From NCBI GenBank assembly GCA_021801235.1, contig JAJYYG010000038.1, forward strand, positions 1-38,092: a DNA stretch of 38,092 nt, in the 5' to 3' direction. Position numbers and translations under genes: made by a program. The DNA is from Actinomycetes bacterium (lineage in GTDB: Bacteria > Actinomycetota > Acidimicrobiia > Acidimicrobiales > RAAP-2). The notes under the pieces were generated by a model. The model was not told the DNA's origin and ran no database searches. It was given only the letters and a program-made list of their open reading frames with translations. Shown here in pieces: positions 31,398 to 38,092 of the stretch. Positions within the stretch are counted from its first letter, which is position 1; each line of letters opens with the position of its first letter.

Positions 31398-33803
31398 CTA
31401 CGGCCGTGCCTGCCACCGCCAGTTGCGGACCTCGGGGAGATCCTCGCCGTGCTCGTTGATGTAGCGGTGGTGCTCGACCAGCTTGTCCCGCAGCCACTGG
31501 GTGGTCAGCGCGGCCTCCCCCGAGAGGGACGGCACCCGTTCGGCCACGTCGGCGACCAGGTGGAAGCGGTCGAGGTCGTTGGCGACGGCCATGTCCAACG
31601 GGGTGGTGACGGTGCCCTCCTCCTTGTAGCCGCGGACGTGGACGTTGTCGTGGTTGGTCCGCCGGTAGGTGAGCTGGTGGATCAGGCGGGGATAGCCGTG
31701 GAAGGCGAAGATGATCGGCTTGTCCCTGGTGAACAGGTCGTCGAACTCCCGGTCGGACAGCGCATGGGGATGCTCGCCGGGGGGCTGGAGCACCATGAGG
31801 TCCACGACGTTGACCACCCGGACCCGGAGCCCGGGGAACCGCTCCCCCAGGATCTGCACCGCGGCCAGGGTCTCGAGCGTCGGCACGTCGCCCGCGCAGG
31901 CCATCACCACGTCCGGGTCCTCGCCGCCGTCGGTGCTCGCCCACTCCCAGATCCCGATGCCGGTGCTGCAGTGCTTGCGCGCCGCGTCCATGTCCAGCCA
32001 GGTCGGAGCGGACTGCTTGTCCGCCACGATGGCGTTCACGTAGTTCCGCGACGCCAGGCAGTGCTCGGTGACCGACAAAAGGCAGTTGGCGTCCGGCGGG
32101 AGGTAGATCCTGATGACCTCGGCCTTCTTGTTCACCATGAGGTCGAGGAACCCGGGGTCCTGGTGGGTGAACCCGTTGTGGTCCTGGCGCCAGACATGGG
32201 AGGTGAGGAGGTAGTTGAGCGAGGGGATCGGTTGGCGCCAGGGGATCGTGTTGCACGTCGAGATCCACTTGGCGTGCTGGTTGAACATGGAGTCGATCAC
32301 GTGGGCGAACGCCTCGTAGGTGTTGAACAGCCCGTGGCGCCCGGTGAGGAGGTAGCCCTCCAGCCAGCCCTGGCAGAGATGCTCGCTCAGCACGTCCATC
32401 ACCCGCCCCTCCGGCGACAGGAACTCGTCGGTGTCGAGGATCTCGCCGACGAAGGTCTGGTCGCTCACCTCGAAGAGGTGGCTGAGCCGGTTGGACGCCG
32501 TCTCGTCGGGTCCGAACACCCGGAACCGGTCGGGGTTGGCGACCATCACGTCGCGCAGGTACGCGCTCAGCACCCGGGTCGCCTCGGCATCGACCGCTCC
32601 GGGGGCGGGCACCGCGACCGCGTAGGGGTCGAGCTCGGGGAGCCGCAGCTCCCGGGTCAGCAGGCCGCCGTTGGTGTGGCGGTTGGCGCTCATCCGCCGG
32701 TCGCCCACCGGGGCGAGGGCGGTGATCTCCTCCACCGGGCACCCGTTGGCGTCGAACAGCTCCTCGGGCCGGTAGCTCTCGAACCAGGTCTGCAGCTGGG
32801 CCAGCTGGACGGGGTCGGTCCGGGGGTTCTCGAGCGGGGTGAGATGGCACCGCCAGGTCCCCTCGGCGGGGAGGCCGTCCACCACCTTCGGGGCCGTCCA
32901 GCCTGCGGGGGTCGCCAGGACGATCATCGGCCAGCGCTCACGCACGACCGGCCGTCCCGACCGGGCCCGACCCTGGATGGCCCGGATCGTGCCCACTGCG
33001 GTGTCGAGTGCAGAGGCCATCGCCTGGTGCACCGGAGCGGGATCGCGTCCCTCGACCACCACCGGGTCCCAGCCGTACCCGCGGAGGAGGCTGAGGAGCT
33101 CGTCGCTGCCGATCCGGGCCAGCACCGTCGGGAGGGAGATCTTGTAGCCGTTCAGGTGGAGGATGGGGAGCACCGCCCCGTCGCGGGCCGGGTTCAGGAA
33201 CTTGTTCGAGTGCCAGCTGGCGGCCAGCGGTCCCGTCTCCGACTCGCCGTCGCTGATGATCGGGACCGCCACCAGGTCCGGGTTGTCGAAGACCGCCCCG
33301 AAGGCGTGCAGCAGGCTGTAGCCGAGCTCGCCGCCCTCGTGCAGCGAGCCCGGGGTCTCGGGCGCCACGTGGCTCGGGACCCCGCCGGGGAAGGAGAACT
33401 GCTTGAAGAGGCGCTGCAGGCCGGGGCGGTCCCTGGTGATGTCCGGGTAGACCTCGGTGTAGGTACCGTCGAGGTACGCACCGGCGATCATCGAGTGACC
33501 GCAGTGGCCGGGCCCGGCGACGTAGATCAGGTCGAGGTCGTGGCGGCGGATGATGCGGTTGAGGTGGACGTAGACGAAGTTGAGCCCGGGAGCGGATCCC
33601 CAGTGGCCGAGCAGGGTGGGCTTGATCTCTCCGGCGGCGAGCGGGCGATCGAGGAGGGGGTTCTCCATCAGGTAGGTCTGCCCGAGCGCGAGGTAGTTCG
33701 CCGCCCGCCACCAGGCGTCCATCGCCGCCAGCTCCTCGTCGGCGAGGGGGCCGTCGGTGCTGGTTGGGCGGACCTCCGCCCCGTGCGGTTCGGATTGAGG
33801 CAT
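31398..33803 (-). CDS. xfp: Phosphoketolase (xylulose-5-P/fructose-6-P)
   Basis: This 801-residue thiamine-diphosphate enzyme splits xylulose-5-phosphate (and often fructose-6-phosphate) with phosphate to acetyl phosphate and a shorter sugar phosphate. Family landmarks are [50 protein letters not shown], the cofactor motif [36 protein letters not shown] and the C-terminal [19 protein letters not shown]. The length equals the usual 790-830. GGGAGG stands before the ATG at 33803. It is last in a four-gene minus-strand operon, 70 bases after the universal stress gene, and faces acetate kinase. Specificity between the two substrates cannot be read here. Confidence 0.96.
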   Translation of the reverse strand: MPQSEPHGAEVRPTSTDGPLADEELAAMDAWWRAANYLALGQTYLMENPLLDRPLAAGEIKPTLLGHWGSAPGLNFVYVHLNRIIRRHDLDLIYVAGPGHCGHSMIAGAYLDGTYTEVYPDITRDRPGLQRLFKQFSFPGGVPSHVAPETPGSLHEGGELGYSLLHAFGAVFDNPDLVAVPIISDGESETGPLAASWHSNKFLNPARDGAVLPILHLNGYKISLPTVLARIGSDELLSLLRGYGWDPVVVEGRDPAPVHQAMASALDTAVGTIRAIQGRARSGRPVVRERWPMIVLATPAGWTAPKVVDGLPAEGTWRCHLTPLENPRTDPVQLAQLQTWFESYRPEELFDANGCPVEEITALAPVGDRRMSANRHTNGGLLTRELRLPELDPYAVAVPAPGAVDAEATRVLSAYLRDVMVANPDRFRVFGPDETASNRLSHLFEVSDQTFVGEILDTDEFLSPEGRVMDVLSEHLCQGWLEGYLLTGRHGLFNTYEAFAHVIDSMFNQHAKWISTCNTIPWRQPIPSLNYLLTSHVWRQDHNGFTHQDPGFLDLMVNKKAEVIRIYLPPDANCLLSVTEHCLASRNYVNAIVADKQSAPTWLDMDAARKHCSTGIGIWEWASTDGGEDPDVVMACAGDVPTLETLAAVQILGERFPGLRVRVVNVVDLMVLQPPGEHPHALSDREFDDLFTRDKPIIFAFHGYPRLIHQLTYRRTNHDNVHVRGYKEEGTVTTPLDMAVANDLDRFHLVADVAERVPSLSGEAALTTQWLRDKLVEHHRYINEHGEDLPEVRNWRWQARP

Positions 33804-33873
33804 GTGGATGACCTCCCGGATCCGGAACGGCCGCTCGGGCCATGCCCACCCCTGCGGAGGCGGCGTCCCGACC

Positions 33874-34557
33874 CTACACGGGGACGAGGAGGAGAGGCCG
33901 GCCGATCCGTTCCACGATCCCCCGCACCACGTGGGCCCGGCTGGCGGCGGCGTCGCCGTGCCAGCAGATCACGACCAGGTCGGTGTCCCGGCCGGCCGAG
34001 AGGACCTGTTCCACCGGGTTGCCGCCGACCACGGTGAGCGCCGTCCCCTCCGGCTGGTGGCGGCGTCGGAGCTCGGCCAGCCAGGCGTCGGCGTGGTGAC
34101 CGGGTCCCTCCCACATGGCGGGACGGCTGGTCGGACCCAGCACGTGGAGCTGGTGGACCCCGATCCCGAGGGCCCGGGCCCGCTCGATCAGTGGGCGGAG
34201 CACCCGGCGTTCGGAAAGGCTCCGGTCCATCGGCACCAGCATGCGGCGCACGGCGGCGGGCTCGTGGGATCGGGAGGGCTCCGGGCCGGGCAGGACGAGC
34301 AGCGGCGTACCGACCGCCTGCTCGAGGATCCGCCGGAGGAAGGTCTCGTCCCTCCCCCCGGGTAGCCCGACGTCCGGGCCGGCAGCAGGACCACGGCCGG
34401 GGGCTCCGTCGGGGGAGCCACCCGCGGGCCAGGTCCCGGGGACCGGATGGGCGTCGGCTATGGCGGCCACTGTTGCCACCACCCCGTCCCACCGGCCCGG
34501 GGCGGCGCCCGGTGGGGCGACCACCACCAGTCGCCGGTCCGCCGGGCTCCCGCTCAT
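33874..34557 (-). CDS. Universal stress protein-like protein
   Basis: This 227-residue protein has a recognisable UspA fold in its second half: [20 protein letters not shown], then [17 protein letters not shown], then [21 protein letters not shown] with RPLLLVPV. The ATP-binding GxxG-x9-G(S/T) element is degenerate (the Gly-Ser is missing), so nucleotide binding is uncertain. The first 90 residues look like a decayed or diverged USP half with low-complexity Gly/Pro. It overlaps the GH65 gene stop as ATGA, so it is made with the sugar phosphorylase. A USP beside a GH65/HAD gene recalls Rv2005c-Rv2006 of M. tuberculosis. Confidence 0.78.
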   Translation of the reverse strand: MSGSPADRRLVVVAPPGAAPGRWDGVVATVAAIADAHPVPGTWPAGGSPDGAPGRGPAAGPDVGLPGGRDETFLRRILEQAVGTPLLVLPGPEPSRSHEPAAVRRMLVPMDRSLSERRVLRPLIERARALGIGVHQLHVLGPTSRPAMWEGPGHHADAWLAELRRRHQPEGTALTVVGGNPVEQVLSAGRDTDLVVICWHGDAAASRAHVVRGIVERIGRPLLLVPV

Positions 34558-36761
34558 CCCACCCACCTGCCGGGGGGCTCGATGCGGGCGACCGTCCCGT
34601 GCACCCGCACGGTCAGGGCGACCGGCGACGACACGTGGACGCCGTCGCGCCGGCACGTCAGGTGCAGCTCGGCCCCGTGCCAGCCGACGGTCACCTTCAA
34701 CTCGTCCCATCCCCCGGGAAGGTGGGGTTCGATCACCAGTGCGGGATCGTCCGGCCGCTCCACGGCCACGCCCGCGAACCCGTGGACCACGGCCTGCCAG
34801 ATCCCGCCGAGATTGGCCAGGTGCAGGCCGCCACCGGTCGTCTCGGTGAGGTCCTCCAGGTCGACCGCGACCGCGACCGCCAGGAGGTCGAGCGCTTCGT
34901 CGGGCCGTCCGTCCCTGGCCAGCAGGGTGGCGTGCACGGACGGGGAGAGCGACGAGCCGTGGGCGCACCGGGAGAGGTAGTGCCGCAGGTTGGCGTCCAG
35001 CGAACCGGGCTCGGTCTCTCCGGGTACGAGGAAGTGCGCCATCAGCACATCGGCCTGTTTGACCACCTGGGTCGCGGCCAGTCGCTCCGGCCCGAGGACG
35101 AGGTCGGCCGCGAGCGGGGGCGTGCCGAGGTCTGCGGCCATCACCGGCGCCAGGCGGTCGTAGCCGGCGAACTGCTCGTAGCGACCGGTGGCGCGGTCGT
35201 AGCCGTCGACCAGCGCGTCGGCCGTCTCGCGCCAACCGCCCGCCTCGTCGGCCTCGCTCCCGCGTGGACCCACGCGTTCGACCAGCTCGGCGGCCCGGCG
35301 GAGGTTCCAGCGCGCCATCAGGTTGGTGAACGCGTTGTCGTCCACGTCCTCGTGGTACTCGTCCGGCCCGATCACGTGGTCGATGTGGGCCGCACCCTGG
35401 GCGTCCCGGCGGACCCGGGCCGCCCAGTACCGGGCCGTCTCCACCAGGAGCGGGTAGGCCGGACCGGTGAGGAACGACCAGTCCCCCGTCCAGGCGGCGT
35501 ACCGCCATGCCCCCCAGGCCACGTCGGCGGTCACGTGTTCCTCGAGGTCCCCGGTGCGGATCGGCACCTGCGTGCCGTGCTGGTCAACCCCGGAGCGCGG
35601 GGTCACGTCCCTGCCGTCGTGCGCCGACTCCCAGGGGAAGCGGGCCCCACGCCTCCCGTTGCCGCCGGCACGGGCCCGGGCGGCGTCCAGGCGCCGGAGG
35701 CGGTACTCGAGCACGGCACGCGCCTGACGCGGGGCGACCGCGGCCAGTACGGGGAGCACGAAGACGTCGGTGTCCCAGAACACGTGGCCCGCATAGGCGG
35801 GTCCGGTTAGCCCCCGGGCCCCGACCGCCGCCTCGCCCCGACGGGCCGCCGACGAGAGGAGGTGGAAGAGCGAGAAGCGAACGGCGAGGGTCAGCTCCGG
35901 GTCGCCGACGATCTCGACGTCGGCGGCAGCCCAGCGCTTCCCCCAGGCCCGCCGCTGCTCGGCCAGCAGCGCCGCCGGCCCCAGCTCGCGGGCACGAGCC
36001 AACCGCCTCGACGCCTCCGCCCGGCGGGGCGCCCGGTGCGCCGAGACGACGTGGACGGCGAGGCGCTCGACGGTGACCGGCCCGCCCGACCGTGCCTCCG
36101 GCGTGACGCGGGTGTCGGTGGCCACCAGGGCGCCGCCTCCGAACGGGGAACGCCACCGTCGCGGCACGGCTCCTTCGCCGGCCTGCCCCGCGCTGCTCCC
36201 GGCGGGGCCGCCTTCGTCGGGGCCGCCCACGCGACACCCACCCCCGACCGGACCGCCGGTCAGGAGCTCCGCCGCCACTTCGGCCACCAGCACGCCGGTG
36301 CCGGGTCGCTCGGCACAGGCGAAGCGGGCGCTCCACAGCTCCCCGCCCCCGCCCCCGCCGGCGGCCCGACGGGTGAGGACGCCGTCGCGCAGGTCGAGCA
36401 CCCGTCGCCCCGTCCGGAGGCTCCCGGCAACGGGAAGGGCGCACCAGGAGGGAAGGGGCACCAGCGTCTCGCTGACGCCCTCGGCCGGCTCGTAGAGCCC
36501 GGCGGCCACGACCGCAGGACCGGGAGGGTGGTCACCTCCGCTCTCGTCCTCGAGCACCCCACGGGTGCCGACCGTGCCGTCGGCGAGGCAGCACCAGCTC
36601 TCGACCACCGTGGCCAGTCCCGCATCGTCAGCAGGACCGGTGCCCTCCCTGTCGTCCCCGACCACCAGGCACCACGTCGGATCGAAGGGGAGCCCCATGC
36701 CGGTCCCGGCGGGCAGAGGCGTCGGGCCGTCGACCGGGGCAGGTGCCGCCGACCGGGTCAC
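34554..36761 (-). CDS. Glycoside hydrolase family 65 disaccharide phosphorylase (maltose/trehalose/kojibiose type)
   Basis: This 735-residue GH65 enzyme has an N-terminal beta-sandwich (1-270), a linker, and an (alpha/alpha)6 barrel with [12 protein letters not shown] (328-339) and the catalytic Glu in [17 protein letters not shown] (E468). KQADVLMA and [11 protein letters not shown] (601-611) follow; the latter is the phosphate-binding stretch, which favours a phosphorylase over a hydrolase. It would release beta-glucose-1-phosphate from an alpha-linked glucose disaccharide. The partner HAD gene just upstream, sharing a GTGA overlap, is the expected beta-phosphoglucomutase. Which disaccharide is used cannot be decided. 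The N-terminal domain contains Gly-rich insertions (about 133-142, 168-200) that are unusual. Confidence 0.92.
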   Translation of the reverse strand: MTRSAAPAPVDGPTPLPAGTGMGLPFDPTWCLVVGDDREGTGPADDAGLATVVESWCCLADGTVGTRGVLEDESGGDHPPGPAVVAAGLYEPAEGVSETLVPLPSWCALPVAGSLRTGRRVLDLRDGVLTRRAAGGGGGGELWSARFACAERPGTGVLVAEVAAELLTGGPVGGGCRVGGPDEGGPAGSSAGQAGEGAVPRRWRSPFGGGALVATDTRVTPEARSGGPVTVERLAVHVVSAHRAPRRAEASRRLARARELGPAALLAEQRRAWGKRWAAADVEIVGDPELTLAVRFSLFHLLSSAARRGEAAVGARGLTGPAYAGHVFWDTDVFVLPVLAAVAPRQARAVLEYRLRRLDAARARAGGNGRRGARFPWESAHDGRDVTPRSGVDQHGTQVPIRTGDLEEHVTADVAWGAWRYAAWTGDWSFLTGPAYPLLVETARYWAARVRRDAQGAAHIDHVIGPDEYHEDVDDNAFTNLMARWNLRRAAELVERVGPRGSEADEAGGWRETADALVDGYDRATGRYEQFAGYDRLAPVMAADLGTPPLAADLVLGPERLAATQVVKQADVLMAHFLVPGETEPGSLDANLRHYLSRCAHGSSLSPSVHATLLARDGRPDEALDLLAVAVAVDLEDLTETTGGGLHLANLGGIWQAVVHGFAGVAVERPDDPALVIEPHLPGGWDELKVTVGWHGAELHLTCRRDGVHVSSPVALTVRVHGTVARIEPPGRWVG

Positions 36762-37549
36762 GGTGCTCCCGCCGCTCCGGTGAGCAGGTCGGCCAGGTCC
36801 GTGACGACGCGGTCGGCGCCGTGGCGCCGCAGCGCGTCGGCCTGTCCGACCCGGTCCACACCGACCACGAAGCCGAAGGACCCCGCACGGCCCGCTTCCA
36901 CCCCGGAGAGGGCGTCTTCGAACACCGCCGCCTCCCGGGGCTCCACCCCCAGCGCCCTGGCTGCGGCAAGGTAGGTGTCCGGGGCCGGCTTCCCGGCCAG
37001 ATGGCCGGCCGCGGCGGTCACCCCGTCGATGCGCGTGTCGAACAGGCCGGTGATGCCCGCGGCCTCCAGGACGTCCCTGCAGTTCGCGCTGGAGGAGACC
37101 ACCGCGGTGAGGAGCCGGGCGTTGCGCACCGCGGTGACATAGCGGACGGATCCCGGGTAGGGCTCGACGCCGTCCTGGTGCAGCCTGCGCAGGAGGACCG
37201 CGTTCTTCGCGGCTCCGAGCCCGTGGACCGTCTCGGTGCCCGGTGGGTCGTCAGGGGAGCCGTCGGGCAGGTCGATGTGGCGCGAGGCCAGGAACGTCCG
37301 GGTCCCGTCGTCCCTGGGTCTGCCGTCGACGTAGGTGTCGTAGTCGGCGACTGCGTCGAAGGGGACGAACGGCTCACCCAGCCGGTCGGCCCGCTCCCGG
37401 AGGTAGGCGTCGAACATCTCCTTCCAGGCGGCCGCGTGCACGGTGGCCGTCCGGGTGAGGACCCCGTCGAGGTCGAAGAGGCACGCCCGGATGGACCCGG
37501 GGAGTCCGAGGGCGGTGGGATCGGGGTCTGCCGACTGCGCCCTGGTCAT
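36758..37549 (-). CDS. HAD hydrolase, beta-phosphoglucomutase-like
   Basis: This 263-residue HAD-superfamily protein has the catalytic DxD in [13 protein letters not shown] (D26, D28), a helical cap (40-130) with [32 protein letters not shown] in motif II, the [12 protein letters not shown] lysine, and [14 protein letters not shown] as motif IV. In this family the enzyme turns beta-glucose-1-phosphate into glucose-6-phosphate, the natural next step after a GH65 phosphorylase, whose gene follows with a four-base overlap. In mycobacterial OtsB1 (Rv2006) equivalent HAD and GH65 parts are joined in one protein. ATG 37549 has GGAGGG eight bases upstream. It is the first gene of the operon. Confidence 0.9.
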   Translation of the reverse strand: MTRAQSADPDPTALGLPGSIRACLFDLDGVLTRTATVHAAAWKEMFDAYLRERADRLGEPFVPFDAVADYDTYVDGRPRDDGTRTFLASRHIDLPDGSPDDPPGTETVHGLGAAKNAVLLRRLHQDGVEPYPGSVRYVTAVRNARLLTAVVSSSANCRDVLEAAGITGLFDTRIDGVTAAAGHLAGKPAPDTYLAAARALGVEPREAAVFEDALSGVEAGRAGSFGFVVGVDRVGQADALRRHGADRVVTDLADLLTGAAGAP

Positions 37550-37874
37550 GGTGTCGCGCCCTCCACAATCATCGGAGTGCCGTCCGCTCCGGCTCCCGGT
37601 CGAAGGCTCCCGCGACCCTACCCGACCGTCTCCGCCCCAGCACTCCCCGGTCCCCGATCCAGGCGGCGGGGGATCGGCCGACCGGACCGGCCTGCCGGGC
37701 GATCCGGCAGGTCTCTCCCGAGGGTGTAGGTTCGGGCTGCCTTCGGCAGTGAGGGTTCGGAGCCGGCCGTGGCCGGCCGTGACCGGCCGCGACAGCCGTG
37801 GAGGCTGGGGCCCATGCCGATCAGCGTTCTTCTTTCCTCGCTCTTCGTACCCTCCGGGGCGCCGTTCCGCCCGG
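37550..37874. other. Divergent intergenic region rich in short repeats and hairpins
   Basis: No gene is supported. Seen in it are CCGATCC/GGATCGG (37654-37677), CCTGCCGG/CCGGCAGG (37691-37711, 5-base loop), CTGCC/GGCAG (37737-37749, 3-base loop), and a 10-base tandem repeat. It holds the promoter of the HAD-GH65-USP-phosphoketolase operon and that of the STAS gene. No clear -10/-35 pair was found. Confidence 0.55.
37762..37791. repeat. 10-base tandem repeat, 3 copies
   Basis: GCCGGCCGTG occurs at 37762-37771 and 37772-37781, with a near copy ACCGGCCGCG at 37782-37791. It lies about 85 bases before the STAS gene. Confidence 0.75.
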
Positions 37875-38092
37875 GTGGTGCGCGGTGATCGCGGGGGTAC
37901 CCCCCGTTCCGAGTTCGGCGTCGTCGCCGAGTTCACCGGCGAGCGGGCGGTGCTCGCCGTCCGTGGCGCGGTCGACGCCTCGGGGGCACCGGTGCTCGGC
38001 GCCTTCATCGACGCCTCGATCGCCAGCGGCTATCCGTCGGTGGTGGTGGACCTCGCCGCGACGGCGGGGGACGACGTGGTCGACGCCGCCCT
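37875..38092 (+). CDS. STAS-domain protein (anti-sigma factor antagonist type), 3' truncated by window edge
   Basis: From GTG 37875 or 37878 the frame runs open to the window end. It reads [40 protein letters not shown] and [19 protein letters not shown]. This is the start of a STAS fold (the LxVxGxVDAxxAPxLxxxL...VVVDL pattern), used by SpoIIAA-like anti-sigma antagonists and similar switch proteins. The phosphorylatable Ser after the DLS strand lies at the very edge, where the residues read ATAGDDV. The start is uncertain because no ribosome site is visible. Confidence 0.72.
   Translation, partial: MVRGDRGGTPRSEFGVVAEFTGERAVLAVRGAVDASGAPVLGAFIDASIASGYPSVVVDLAATAGDDVVDAA

Noticed and set aside
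31449-34037. Plus-strand open frame of 862 codons opposite phosphoketolase
   Set aside because: It is a GC-driven antisense frame; the minus-strand phosphoketolase has full family motifs and a ribosome site.
37814-37888. A 24-residue ORF ([11 protein letters not shown]...) before the STAS gene
   Set aside because: It has a hydrophobic start but no ribosome site and overlaps the STAS start in another frame; too weak to call.

Overview
This 38,092-base window is very GC-rich and shows the gene style of an actinobacterium: many GTG and TTG starts, and long runs of cistrons joined by 4-base GTGA or ATGA overlaps. The closest recognisable relatives of several genes are mycobacterial. The ArsR regulator and the six-gene hydrogenase-like operon match the M. 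tuberculosis Rv0081-Rv0087 locus in gene order, size and motifs, and the superoxide dismutase matches the mycobacterial SodA pattern. The broader mix (phosphoketolase, a separate GH65 gene and HAD gene, ClC, P3A-type ATPase) does not look like a Mycobacterium chromosome. I infer Actinomycetota, lineage unresolved. I see no transposase, integrase, phage gene, CRISPR array or rRNA.

Layout. (1) 1-2139: end of a formylglycine-generating enzyme gene, then an MFS transporter. (2) 2353-4324: two toxin-antitoxin-like pairs around a flavin-binding oxidase-like gene. (3) 4458-12620: an AT-rich control region, a small zinc-ribbon ORF with two micro-ORFs, six overlapping membrane-complex genes, an ArsR regulator and a candidate terminator. 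(4) 12701-13653: tRNA-Lys and a third PIN-type toxin-antitoxin pair. (5) 13784-19387: Baeyer-Villiger-type monooxygenase, choloylglycine-hydrolase-family enzyme, VOC protein, a small ORF coupled to a rhodanese, and an aldo/keto reductase. (6) 19395-25887, all minus strand: MMPL transporter, Nudix hydrolase, an ECF sigma factor fused to a zinc-finger anti-sigma domain, a DUF2892 membrane protein, a duplicated haemerythrin-like protein and superoxide dismutase. (7) 26323-31380, plus strand: ClC, P3A-type ATPase, acetate kinase. (8) 31398-37549, minus strand: an operon read HAD phosphomutase, GH65 phosphorylase, universal stress protein, phosphoketolase. (9) the start of a STAS-domain gene at the right edge.

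How the genes may work together. The membrane complex has a complex-I-like proton module and an iron-sulfur small subunit, but its large subunit has lost all four cysteines that hold the NiFe centre. It is therefore best read as an energy-converting-hydrogenase-related (Ehr-type) oxidoreductase rather than a hydrogenase or formate hydrogenlyase. At the right end the genes outline a route from an alpha-glucoside such as trehalose or maltose through beta-glucose-1-phosphate and glucose-6-phosphate to sugar phosphates, then phosphoketolase to acetyl phosphate and acetate kinase to ATP plus acetate. A proton-pump-like ATPase overlaps the kinase gene. A HAD/GH65 gene beside a universal stress protein gene, and the Rv0081-like regulon, both have counterparts in the mycobacterial hypoxia/dormancy (DosR) gene set. 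I infer that much of this window serves survival under low oxygen or energy stress.
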